This document shows, one piece after another, positions 18,431 through 27,002 of a DNA stretch of 64,000 bases. The stretch is from Candidatus Didemnitutus sp. (GTDB taxonomy: Bacteria > Verrucomicrobiota > Verrucomicrobiia > Opitutales > Opitutaceae), in the NCBI GenBank assembly GCA_017991595.1, contig JAGOQJ010000001.1, positions 186,001 to 250,000 of the forward strand, written 5' to 3'. The notes below the pieces were generated by a model, which did not search any database, had not been told where the DNA came from, and saw only the letters and a program-made list of their open reading frames with translations. Each line of letters starts with the position of its first letter. The stretch's first letter is position 1. The translations under genes were made by a program, and so were the position numbers.

Positions 18431-19749
18431 AAACCCGTCTCGCCCTTCTCCTCGCCGCGCTGGCGCTCGGCCACGCGGCCACCGCATCGACGATCATCCC
18501 TGCGCAACGTCCCGCCGCGCCCGTGCTCCTGCGCGGCGGCACCGTGCACACTGTCAGCGGCGGAGTCCTGCCGCTGACCGACCTGCTCATGGTCGACGGC
18601 CGGATCGCCGCGATCGGCCCCGGCCTCGCCGCGCCCACCGGCGCCGAGGTTGTCGATGTTGCGGGCCGGCACATTTATCCGGGCTTCATCTCCGCCAACT
18701 CGCAGCTCGGCCTCGCCGAGATCCTCTCCGTGCGCGCCACGGTCGACACCGCCGAGCTCGGCGCGGTCAATCCCAACGCCCACACGCTCGTCGCCGTGAA
18801 TCCCGACAGCGAACTCATCCCCGTCGCGCGGCTCAACGGCGTGCTCACGGCCAACATCACGCCGCTCGCCGCGTCCGACGCCGGTCGCCCCGCTATCTTC
18901 GCCGGCACTTCCGCGACCGTGCGGCTCGACGGCTGGACCTGGGAGGACATGGCCCTGCGTCCCGCCACGGCTGTGCACATTTACTGGCCGTCGCTCGACA
19001 TCAGTCGCAACCCACGCAACCCCCGCAGCCCCGACGAACAGCGCCGCGACATCGCCGAGCGCGTGAAGCTCATCCGCGACACCTTTGCCGCCGCGCGCGC
19101 CTACGCCGGGGCGAAATCCGCCGGCCGCACCGATACCGACCTGCGTCTTGAGGCGCTGCTGCCCGTGTTGCGCGGCGAGCGGAAGCTCTTCGTCCACGCG
19201 AACGCGCTCAACCAGATCAACGCCGCCCTCGACTGGGCCCGGGAGGAGAAACTGCCCATCACGCTCGTCGGCGGACGCGACGCGTGGCGCGTGGCCGACC
19301 ACCTCCGCGAGGCCGGCGTCGGCGTCATCCTGTCCGGCACCTTCAACCTCCCGCCGCGCCGCGACGACGCCTACGACACCGCCTACGCCGCCCCCGCCAA
19401 GCTCCATGCTGCCGGCGTGAAGTTCTGCGTGGCGATGGGCACCGACGGCGCCAGCGAGCCCGGCAACGAGCGCAACCTGCCCTACGAAGCCGCGCTCGCC
19501 ATCGGCTACGGCCTGCCCGCCGACGAGGCGCTGAAGGCCGTCACGCTTTACCCGGCGCAACTCCTCGGTCTCGAGGCAGAGCTCGGTTCGCTCGAAGTCG
19601 GCAAACGCGCCACGCTCATCGTCACCGACGGCGACGCGCTCGAAGTCACCTCGAACGTGCAGCAAGCCTACATCGACGGTGCGCGCCTCGACCTGCGCAG
19701 CCGCCAGACCGACCTGCACGAGAAATACAAACGCCGCCTCGGCCAGTGA
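18427..19749 (+). CDS. Exported amidohydrolase-like protein lacking metal ligands
   Basis: A 440-residue protein with a signal peptide ([12 protein letters not shown]) and the amidohydrolase composite fold ([55 protein letters not shown]). The usual HxH motif after the first barrel strand is replaced by SANSQ, so it probably cannot bind a metal in the usual way. Its start overlaps the stop of the double-domain amidohydrolase by 4 nt (ATGA), which suggests equimolar production and a complex. With the degenerate half of its partner, the pair contains one competent and two incompetent domains. A structural or substrate-presenting role is inference. Confidence 0.85.
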   Translation: MKTRLALLLAALALGHAATASTIIPAQRPAAPVLLRGGTVHTVSGGVLPLTDLLMVDGRIAAIGPGLAAPTGAEVVDVAGRHIYPGFISANSQLGLAEILSVRATVDTAELGAVNPNAHTLVAVNPDSELIPVARLNGVLTANITPLAASDAGRPAIFAGTSATVRLDGWTWEDMALRPATAVHIYWPSLDISRNPRNPRSPDEQRRDIAERVKLIRDTFAAARAYAGAKSAGRTDTDLRLEALLPVLRGERKLFVHANALNQINAALDWAREEKLPITLVGGRDAWRVADHLREAGVGVILSGTFNLPPRRDDAYDTAYAAPAKLHAAGVKFCVAMGTDGASEPGNERNLPYEAALAIGYGLPADEALKAVTLYPAQLLGLEAELGSLEVGKRATLIVTDGDALEVTSNVQQAYIDGARLDLRSRQTDLHEKYKRRLGQ

Positions 19750-19790
19750 CGCGCCGTCCCAAGGCGGTGCGTGTGTGCGGTCAGTCATTG

Positions 19791-19976
19791 TAGGGCGGGG
19801 TCGCTGAACCCCGCCAATCCCTGCGTCGGTCGGCGGAAGGGTAGCGGCGCTCGTCCCGAGCGCCACATGCCCGATGGCCGTCGGGGACGACGACCGCTAC
19901 CCACTAAGCGTCGGCTGTATTTTTGAAACGACCTGCGTGCGTTCCATCATTGGCGCGGTTTGGCGACCCCGCCCTA
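19791..19976. repeat. Composite interspersed palindromic element, copy 2
   Basis: This fills much of a 392-nt gap between the amidohydrolase and uxaB genes. The left end TAGGGCGGGGTCGC (19791-19804) and the right end GCGACCCCGCCCTA (19963-19976) are perfect 14-bp inverted repeats. Between them, at 19839-19902, lies a palindrome running from GGGTAGCGG to CCGCTACCC. It encloses the hairpin GGCGCTCGTCCCGAGCGCC and a second, imperfect GTCGGGGACGAC hairpin. No open frame of note. The rest of the gap (19977-20141) shows nothing recognisable. Confidence 0.65.
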
Positions 19977-20141
19977 AAGATCCGCGCCGCGGAGCCGCCC
20001 GCCCTGCGCATATCTTGGCGCTGCGCTGCGCGTTTCAACAATGCGACCAAATCAAACGCCCTTGAGACAGGCATCGGCGTAGCATCGGCCCGCGCGACAT
20101 GGCACGATGCCGGCACGAATCTCCCTCTGCTTCCGCCGCCC

Positions 20142-21683
20142 ATGAACGCCCTGTCCCGCTCCTTCCTGCAACGCTCGCCCGCCCTGCCGCCCGGACTCCG
20201 GTGCGGTCCGCTCACCGCGTTCCCCGAGCGGATCGTCCAGTTCGGCGAGGGCAATTTCCTCCGCGCCTTCGCGGACGTGATGATCGACGAGCTCAACGGC
20301 CGCGGCCTGCTCGGCAGCAGCGTGCTCGTCGTGCAGCCGATCCGCCAGGGTCTCGCCGGGCTGCTCAACGCGCAGGACGGCCTCTACACCGCCCTGACCC
20401 GCGGCATGCAGAATGGCCAGGTCGTCGAGTCGCGCCGCATCGTCACCGCCGTCCGCCGCGCGCTCGATCCCTACGCGCAATGGGCCGAGCTCGTGCGCGC
20501 CTTCACGGGCGACGAGCTGCGCTTCGTGCTCTCCAACACCACCGAGGCCGGCATCGCCTACGTCGAGGAGCCGCTCACGCCCGGGCGTTGCCCGGAGTCG
20601 TTCCCCGCGAAGGTCGCGGCGCTGCTGCACGCGCGCTGGCAGGCCGGCGGCACGGCGGCGCGCGGACTCGTGTTCCTCCCCTGCGAACTCATCGAGCGCA
20701 ACGGCACGCAGCTCCGCGCCGCGGTGCTGCGCCACGCCGCCGCCTGGCACTTGCCCGCGGCTTTCGTCGCGTGGGTCGAGCAGGCGAATCATTTTTGCAA
20801 CACGCTCGTCGACCAGATCGTGCCCGGCTACCCGAAGACCGAGGCGGCCGAGCTCACGGCGCAACTCGGCTACGAGGACAAGCTGCTCGTCGCCGCGGAG
20901 CTGTTCCACCTCTGGGTCATCGAGGGCCCGGCGCACCTCGCCGCCGAGCTGCCCTTTGCGGCGGCCGGCCTCAACGTCGTGTGGACCGACGACCTCACGC
21001 CCTACCGCAACCGCAAGGTGCGCGTGCTCAACGGCGCGCACACCTCGTCCGTGCTCGCCGCCTACGCCGCCGGCGCCGTGACCGTGCGCGAGATGATGGA
21101 GGACGACCTGCTCGGCGCGTTCGTGCAGCGCGTGGTCTTCGACGAGATCGTGCCGCACGTCGCGCAGCCGCCGGCCGAGCGTGCCGCCTACGCCGAGGCC
21201 GTGCTGGAGCGTTTCCGCAATCCCTTCGTGCGCCACGAGCTGCTCTCCATCTCGCTCAACTCCGTCTCGAAGTGGAAGGTGCGCGTGCTGCCTTCGCTAC
21301 TCGATCACGCCGCTGCCCGGGGCACGCCGCCGCCGCTGCTGGGCTTCTCGCTCGCGGCGCTGATCTGGTTCTACCGCGGCCAGCGCAACGCCGCCGGCTC
21401 CTACGAAGGTCGGCGCGACGGGGAAACTTATCCGCTGCGCGACGAAGCGCCGGTGCTCGAGTTCTTCGCCGCCGCCTGGGTCGACTGGGACCACGGCCGC
21501 GATTGGCGCGTGCTCGCCACGCAGGTGCTCAGCCGCCTCCAACTCTGGGAACGCGATCTCACGCAGATTCCCGGTTTGCTCGTGGCCGTGACGGAGGACC
21601 TCGCGACGATTCACGAGCAGGGCATGCGCGCGGCCATCGCCGCCGCGCTCGATCGCGCCTCGGCGGCCCAACCCGTCGGCTGA
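20142..21683 (+). CDS. uxaB: Tagaturonate reductase (altronate oxidoreductase)
   Basis: A 513-residue cytoplasmic mannitol-dehydrogenase-family enzyme that interconverts D-tagaturonate and D-altronate with NAD(H) in galacturonate catabolism. Near the N-terminus IVQFGEGNFLRAFADVMID is the nucleotide-binding region with the family's FGxGNFxRAF pattern. FVLSNTTEAGIAY, FLPCELIERNG and the catalytic-region KVRVLNGAHTSSV are also characteristic of UxaB. Length is slightly above the E. coli enzyme. ATG 20142 is chosen; upstream codons of the frame lie in repeat sequence. The altronate dehydratase gene follows after 45 nt, so the two form an operon. No isomerase (uxaC) or KDG kinase gene is in the window. 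Confidence 0.93.
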   Translation: MNALSRSFLQRSPALPPGLRCGPLTAFPERIVQFGEGNFLRAFADVMIDELNGRGLLGSSVLVVQPIRQGLAGLLNAQDGLYTALTRGMQNGQVVESRRIVTAVRRALDPYAQWAELVRAFTGDELRFVLSNTTEAGIAYVEEPLTPGRCPESFPAKVAALLHARWQAGGTAARGLVFLPCELIERNGTQLRAAVLRHAAAWHLPAAFVAWVEQANHFCNTLVDQIVPGYPKTEAAELTAQLGYEDKLLVAAELFHLWVIEGPAHLAAELPFAAAGLNVVWTDDLTPYRNRKVRVLNGAHTSSVLAAYAAGAVTVREMMEDDLLGAFVQRVVFDEIVPHVAQPPAERAAYAEAVLERFRNPFVRHELLSISLNSVSKWKVRVLPSLLDHAAARGTPPPLLGFSLAALIWFYRGQRNAAGSYEGRRDGETYPLRDEAPVLEFFAAAWVDWDHGRDWRVLATQVLSRLQLWERDLTQIPGLLVAVTEDLATIHEQGMRAAIAAALDRASAAQPVG

Positions 21684-21728
21684 TCCGGTCGGCCCCGTTC
21701 CCGTCGTTCGCGCCGCTTTTTCCACGCC

Positions 21729-23222
21729 ATGCATTCCGGCATCCTCGTCATTCATCCCTCCGACAACGTCGCCATCGCCCTGCGTCCGCTGGCCGCCGGC
21801 ACTGCCGTGAACGCTGACGGAGCCCGCATCACGCTCGTCGCCGACATTCCCTGCGGCCACAAGTTCGCGCGGCGTCCCATCGCCGCGGGCGAGGCCGTGC
21901 TCAAATTCGGCCAGCCCATCGGGCGGGCGACCGCCGACATCCCCGCCGGCGCCTGGGTGCACGTGCACAACGTGAAGACGACTCTCGAAGGCGTGCTCGA
22001 CTACACCTATACGCCGCAGCCGCCCGCGCTGCTGCCGGAGCGCCCCGCGCTGACCTTCGATGGCTACGTGCGTCCCGACGGCGAGGTCGGCGTGCGCAAC
22101 GAGCTCTGGATCATCCCGACCGTCGGCTGCGTGAACGAGATCGCGCAGCGCGTCGCCCGGGAGTTTCGCGAGCGAGGCCTGCCCGCGGGCGTCGATGGCG
22201 TGCACGCGTTCACGCATCCCTACGGCTGTTCGCAACTCGGCGCCGACCACGCGGCCACGCAGCAGATCCTCGCCGGCCTCGCGCGCCACCCGAACGCGGC
22301 CGGCGTGCTCGTCATCGGGCTCGGTTGCGAGAACAACACGATGGCGAGCTTCCGCCAGTTGCTGCCCGGCGTCGACTCGGGGCGCTACCGCTTCCTCGTC
22401 GTGCAGGAGGCGGCCGACGAGATTGCCGACGGCCTGCGTCTGCTCGGCGAGCTCGCGCAGGACGCCGCCCGGTGCCGGCGCGTGCCGTTGCCGCTCGCGC
22501 GCCTGCGCGTCGGGTTGAAGTGCGGCGGCTCGGACGGTTTTTCCGGCCTGACGGCGAATCCGCTCGTGGGCGCGTTTTCCGATCTGCTCGTCGCGCAAGG
22601 CGGCACGAGCGTGCTCACGGAGGTGCCGGAGATGTTCGGCGCCGAGGCGCTGTTCCTCAACCGCTGCGTGTCGCGGGCGGTGTTCGACGACTGCGTGGCG
22701 ATGATCAATGGCTTCAAGGAATACTTCCAGCGCTACAACCAGGTCGTTTACGAGAACCCTTCGCCGGGCAACAAGGATGGCGGCATCACGACGTTGGAGG
22801 AAAAATCCCTCGGCTGCCTCCAAAAGGGTGGCACGAGCGGCGTCGTGGCGGTGCTGCCTTACGCCGGTCGCCTGCAGGAGCGCGGCCTGAATTTCCTCAC
22901 CGGCCCCGGTAACGACATCGTCTCGCTTACCGCGCTCGCGGCGTCGGGGGCGCACCTCGCGCTCTTCACGACCGGGCGCGGCACGCCGCTCGGTGGCCCG
23001 GTGCCGACGGTGAAGATCGCCTCCAACTCCGCGCTCGCCGCCCGCAAGCCGGGCTGGATCGACTTCGACGCCGGCCGCCTGATCGACGGTGCCACGCTGC
23101 CCGCACTCGCCGAGGAGTTGCTGCAGCACGTCATCGCGCTCGCCAGCGGCCGCGCCCGCACGCGCAACGAGGAAAACGGTTTCCGCGAGATCGCGATCTT
23201 CAAGGACGGCGTGACGCTGTAG
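21729..23222 (+). CDS. uxaA: Altronate dehydratase
   Basis: A 497-residue enzyme that dehydrates D-altronate to 2-keto-3-deoxygluconate, the step after UxaB. An N-terminal SAF domain (about 1-95, with GHKFARRPI) is joined to the C-terminal UxaA domain. The latter has GYVRPDGEVGVRNELWIIPT, THPYGCSQLG, GLGCENN, LKCGGSDGFSGLTANP and TTGRGTPLGGPVPTVKI. The Cys residues in GCSQ, LGCENN and KCGGSDG are the conserved metal/active-site positions of the family. It follows uxaB on the same strand, giving a hexuronate-utilisation operon. The product would enter the KDG pathway encoded elsewhere. Confidence 0.95.
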   Translation: MHSGILVIHPSDNVAIALRPLAAGTAVNADGARITLVADIPCGHKFARRPIAAGEAVLKFGQPIGRATADIPAGAWVHVHNVKTTLEGVLDYTYTPQPPALLPERPALTFDGYVRPDGEVGVRNELWIIPTVGCVNEIAQRVAREFRERGLPAGVDGVHAFTHPYGCSQLGADHAATQQILAGLARHPNAAGVLVIGLGCENNTMASFRQLLPGVDSGRYRFLVVQEAADEIADGLRLLGELAQDAARCRRVPLPLARLRVGLKCGGSDGFSGLTANPLVGAFSDLLVAQGGTSVLTEVPEMFGAEALFLNRCVSRAVFDDCVAMINGFKEYFQRYNQVVYENPSPGNKDGGITTLEEKSLGCLQKGGTSGVVAVLPYAGRLQERGLNFLTGPGNDIVSLTALAASGAHLALFTTGRGTPLGGPVPTVKIASNSALAARKPGWIDFDAGRLIDGATLPALAEELLQHVIALASGRARTRNEENGFREIAIFKDGVTL

Positions 23223-23264
23223 ACGCGGCGCCGGTTAGCCTCGGCGACTCGGCAAAAGGGAAAT

Positions 23265-23328
23265 GGTAGCGGCGCTCGTCCCGAGCGCCACGGTTGAGCA
23301 ATGGCCGTCAGGGACGACGGCCGCTACC
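23265..23328. repeat. Interspersed palindromic element, copy 3
   Basis: A 64-nt element bounded by GGTAGCGGC and GCCGCTACC. The left arm holds the hairpin GGCGCTCGTCCCGAGCGCC, identical to the core of copy 2; the right arm holds GGCCGTCAGGGACGACGGCC. It lies between uxaA and the S9 peptidase gene. Confidence 0.65.
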
Positions 23329-23423
23329 GGGGCAAAGCGGACTTCCCTCGCGCGCCGGCTTGTGGCTGACTCGCGCCCGCCAGCGTCGGGGCGGTTGTCC
23401 GCGGCGCTGGGACTTTCCCGCCC

Positions 23424-25529
23424 ATGACTCCCCTCCGCTCCGTCTTCTCCCGCGTGCCGGCCGTGCTCGCGCTCGCGTTCGTTGGCATTGTCCTGGCCGC
23501 GCCGGCCGTGCTCGCCCAAGCGCGTCCTCTGACGCTCGATGATATTTTCAAGTTCAAGCGCGTGTCCGATCCGCAGGTGTCGCCCGACGGACGCCACGTG
23601 GTCTATGTGGTCAGCGAAGTGCTGTTCGACGAGAACCGCACGCAGTCCGATCTCTGGCTGGTCGAGACGACGACCGGCAGGGCCCGCGCGCTCACCAACA
23701 CGCCGAAGAGCGAGAGTCATCCGCGCTGGTCGCCCGACGGGCAGTGGATCGCCTTCCAGTCGAACCGCGACGGCGACACGCAGATTTGGCTGCTGCCCTT
23801 CGCGGGTGGCGAGGCGCGCCGCCTCACGTCGCTCGCCACCGGGGCGGAGAATCCCGTCTGGTCGCCCGCGGGCGATCGCATCGCGTTCATCTCGGAGGTG
23901 TTTGCCGAATTTTCCGATAAGCCGTTCGCCGAGGCCGACCGCCTCAACCGCGAAAAGCTCGACGCGCGCGAGAAGAGCAAGGTGAAGGCGCGTGTCGTCA
24001 CGCAGCTGCTCTATCGCCACTGGGATTCGTGGAACGATGGTCGCCGCAAGCACCTCTTCATCGTCGGCGTGCAGGACGGCGCCGCCACCGGCGAGCCGCG
24101 CAACGTCACGCCCGGCGACAACGATGCCGTGCCGACCTCGTCCACGTTCAGCTGCGGCGACGACTTCGCGTTCTCGCCCGACGGCCGGTCGATTGCCTTC
24201 ACCGCGCCGCCGCTGCCGTTGCGCGAGCAGGCGTGGAGCACGAATCACGATCTCTGGCTCGTGGACCTTGCCACGCTCGCCAGGCGCCAGCTCACGACGA
24301 ATCCCGGGGCGGATGGCGCGCCGCGTTTCTCGCCCGATGGCCGGCAACTCGCCTACCGTGCGCAGGCGCGCGGCGGGTTCGAGGCCGACAAATGGGAACT
24401 CCGCGTGCTCGACCTCGCCTCCGGCCAGCACCGCAGCCTTACCGTGGCGTGGGATCGTTCCGCCGAGGATTTCCTGTGGGCGCCCGACGGCAGCCGGATT
24501 TATTTCACCGCGCAGGAGGCCGGCGCCGAGCCGATCTGGTCCGTGGCGGCGGACGGCGAGAGCGCGCCGGTGCGGCACAACGGCGGCGGTGTCAGCGGCA
24601 GCCTGAGCCTCACGGCCGACGGCGGCGTGCTCGTGTTCAGCCACCACGACGCGACGCGGGCCGCCGAGGTGCGCGCGTTGAACCTCGCAGGCGGCGCCGA
24701 TGCCAGCCAACCCCGCACGCTCACGAGCACCAACGCGGCGCTCGCGGCGAGCTTGCAGATGAACGCGCTGGAGAGCGTCACGGTGCCGGCGCCCGACGGC
24801 GCCGACGTGCAGATGTGGCTGCTCAAGCCGCCCGGCTTCGATGCGACGAAGAAATACCCGCTCGTGTTCTGGGTGCACGGCGGCCCGCAGGGTGCGTGGA
24901 TGGACGCATGGGGTTACCGGTGGAATCCGCAGCTCTGGGCCGCACAGGGCTACGTCATCGCGCTGCCGAATCCGCGCGGTTCGACCGGTTTCGGGCAACG
25001 CTTCACCGATGAGATTTCGCGCGACTGGGGCGGGAAGGTGTTCGCCGACCTGATGGCGTGCATGGACTGGCTGGAAAAGCAGCCTTACATCGATGCGACG
25101 CGCGCCGCCGCGGCCGGGGCGAGCTACGGCGGCTACATGATGAACTGGTTCCAGGGACACACCGACCGCTTCCGCACGCTCATCACGCACTGCGGCGTCT
25201 ATAACCTCGAGTCGATGTATGGCACGACAGAGGAAATCTGGTTCGCCGAGTGGGACAGCGGCGTGCCGTGGCGCGACGCCGACCAGCTCAAGTGGTCGCC
25301 GCACAAATACGCTGCGAATTTCAAGACCCCGAATCTGATCATCCACAACGATCTCGATTTCCGCGTGCCGCTGAGCGAGGGCATGCAACTTTTCACCGCG
25401 CTGCAGCGGCAAGGCGTGCCGTCGAAGCTCGTGATGTTCCCCGACGAAGGCCACTGGGTGAACAAGCCGCAGAACAGCCAGCTCTGGCACCGGGAGATTT
25501 TCGCGTGGCTGGCGGAGTATTTGCGTTGA
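23424..25529 (+). CDS. S9-family prolyl oligopeptidase-type serine peptidase (exported)
   Basis: A 701-residue peptidase with a signal peptide (LAAPAVLAQ). An N-terminal seven-bladed propeller (about 35-430) shows repeated SPDGRxxxY, WSPDGQWIAF and FSPDGRQLAY strands. The C-terminal alpha/beta hydrolase (about 440-701) has the triad Ser567 in GASYGGY, Asp645 in DFRVP and His677 in DEGHW. HGGPQGAW marks the oxyanion region. It resembles dipeptidyl/acylaminoacyl-peptidase S9C enzymes and probably degrades peptides in the periplasm. It stands alone between a palindromic repeat and a convergent hypothetical gene. Confidence 0.93.
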   Translation: MTPLRSVFSRVPAVLALAFVGIVLAAPAVLAQARPLTLDDIFKFKRVSDPQVSPDGRHVVYVVSEVLFDENRTQSDLWLVETTTGRARALTNTPKSESHPRWSPDGQWIAFQSNRDGDTQIWLLPFAGGEARRLTSLATGAENPVWSPAGDRIAFISEVFAEFSDKPFAEADRLNREKLDAREKSKVKARVVTQLLYRHWDSWNDGRRKHLFIVGVQDGAATGEPRNVTPGDNDAVPTSSTFSCGDDFAFSPDGRSIAFTAPPLPLREQAWSTNHDLWLVDLATLARRQLTTNPGADGAPRFSPDGRQLAYRAQARGGFEADKWELRVLDLASGQHRSLTVAWDRSAEDFLWAPDGSRIYFTAQEAGAEPIWSVAADGESAPVRHNGGGVSGSLSLTADGGVLVFSHHDATRAAEVRALNLAGGADASQPRTLTSTNAALAASLQMNALESVTVPAPDGADVQMWLLKPPGFDATKKYPLVFWVHGGPQGAWMDAWGYRWNPQLWAAQGYVIALPNPRGSTGFGQRFTDEISRDWGGKVFADLMACMDWLEKQPYIDATRAAAAGASYGGYMMNWFQGHTDRFRTLITHCGVYNLESMYGTTEEIWFAEWDSGVPWRDADQLKWSPHKYAANFKTPNLIIHNDLDFRVPLSEGMQLFTALQRQGVPSKLVMFPDEGHWVNKPQNSQLWHREIFAWLAEYLR

Positions 25530-25689
25530 GCGGAACGCATGCCGTGAGGAACCACGACCGAGCGCCCGCAAACACGCAGCCGGGGTGAACGCCGCCGCCC
25601 GGCTCGGCTTCCCTAACAACGAACTCCTGAAACACGGCCCCGCCGTCCCGATGGGTGCCGAGGCAATGGACGAGTGGGTGCCGTGAGGC

Positions 25690-26607
25690 TTAAAGCCCGC
25701 GCAGAGCCAGAAGCTCGTAGGTTGGGCGGCTCACGTTTCCGTGAGTTCTGAAACGCACGCGGCGCACGTGTGCCTCCGATGGTCTGTCGCACAGCGCCAC
25801 CATGGACTGAGCTTGTTCGTCGGTGACCGAGTCGGCAAGGGCACCGGAAATCGGCAACGCTCCATCTGGAACGAAGTCGAATTTCCAAGATTCCAAAAGC
25901 ACACCCCGAAAAACTCCGCGCAGGGTGACCTCGTCGGATTCCGGAATCGTCGCGGCCACTCTTGTCCGCGCAGCTTGCACCTGAGGGATCGACAATTGGG
26001 TTTCCCGTTGGCCGGAGCGGATCGTCACGGTCGCTTCCCGATTGGCCAGCGTGTCGAGAAATCGCCGCAGCGGGACGAGCACGCGAGGGTGGAATCGTTC
26101 CACACCTTGGGCGAAGGTGGCGTCTCCCGATGCAGCGGCTTCGACGAGCGTGGTCAATTCTTCCATCGCTTCGCCGACGTGCTGGGCGACGACGAAGTCC
26201 GCGGGCTGCGGTTGCGTCAATTTAAGTCCGAACGAGCCACGGGGCAGCGCGCTCAGGAACAGCCGCGATTCCTGCTCCCCTGGCCGTCGTCCTTCGCGAC
26301 TCATGCCAGGAAAAAGGCGTCCGCTGTAGTGATTGCTGACCATGTCTTGGAAGGATTCGAGCACCGCACTGGCGAATTTGGCGTCGATCCCCAGCGAACC
26401 ATCAACCGCGCGCCCGCCGAAGAGCAGTTCAGTTTCCGGCGCAGTGATCGTGGGCTCGCGCTCGAGTTGCTGTAATTCGTTCTCCTTCGCGGTAATTTTG
26501 CTGAGCAGAAGCGGTTTTTCGAACTCTTCGTCGGCGGCTGTTCCCAGCAGCAAGCGCAAGCCGGTCAGCTCGGCGCGACGTTCTTGAAGTTGACGCAGGG
26601 TGCTCAT
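25690..26607 (-). CDS. Hypothetical protein, 305 aa
   Basis: No family recognised. The N-terminal 55 residues look like a coiled coil (LRQLQERRAELTGLR, AKENELQQLERE). The middle is alpha/beta with LGIDAKFASAVLESFQDMVS and an invariant-looking LPRGSFGLKL, and the C-terminus has LRGVFRGVLLESWKFDF. There is no signal peptide or membrane segment, so it is probably cytoplasmic. Composition is less GC-biased than the surrounding genes, with ordinary codon use for a real gene; the opposite frames are fragmented. It is convergent with the S9 peptidase (160-nt gap) and isolated by a 395-nt gap upstream. It could be part of an accessory or defence function, but nothing in the sequence shows this. Confidence 0.7.
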   Translation of the reverse strand: MSTLRQLQERRAELTGLRLLLGTAADEEFEKPLLLSKITAKENELQQLEREPTITAPETELLFGGRAVDGSLGIDAKFASAVLESFQDMVSNHYSGRLFPGMSREGRRPGEQESRLFLSALPRGSFGLKLTQPQPADFVVAQHVGEAMEELTTLVEAAASGDATFAQGVERFHPRVLVPLRRFLDTLANREATVTIRSGQRETQLSIPQVQAARTRVAATIPESDEVTLRGVFRGVLLESWKFDFVPDGALPISGALADSVTDEQAQSMVALCDRPSEAHVRRVRFRTHGNVSRPTYELLALRGL

Positions 26608-27002
26608 GGAAACACGAGGGTGCCGAGGTGCTGACAGGCCGCATTATCGCCCGCAACATCGTTTAGGTCTGCGCTTCGCCCTTTTCATCGCCCCGCACGT
26701 GAGCCTTCGCCCATTGGACAAACGTTCGAAGTGATTCGGAGCGGGGGTCGGTCATCGCAGAATGCGGTTTTGCTTTGGCGCCGGGGTGACGCGGGGGCCG
26801 TGATGATACGCGTTTCTTGGAGCGGTGTGACGGGCGGGGCATGGCAAAAGGAGTAATCCCTTGGCGTGGCCCCGCCGTGAGTGCGGGGTGTTGTCTCTCG
26901 CGGTGTCAGGGCTCGCAACGGGAAAGTGCGGCAAGGGGCGGTTCTTCGCCTCCGCTGGTTCCGGCGGACAGGGCGACCGGCCTTGAGCGAGGCTCCGGCG
27001 AT
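26608..27002. other. Gene-free gap with one GC-rich inverted repeat
   Basis: No credible gene is visible. GGCGGGGC (26833-26840) and GCCCCGCC (26869-26876) are complementary and separated by 28 nt. The structure lies downstream of recD2 (minus strand) and upstream of the hypothetical gene, so it may terminate recD2 transcription, although no U-tract follows. Confidence 0.4.

Noticed and set aside
23235-25619. 794-codon open frame antisense to the S9 peptidase
   Set aside because: No recognisable domains, and biased composition mirroring the sense codons.
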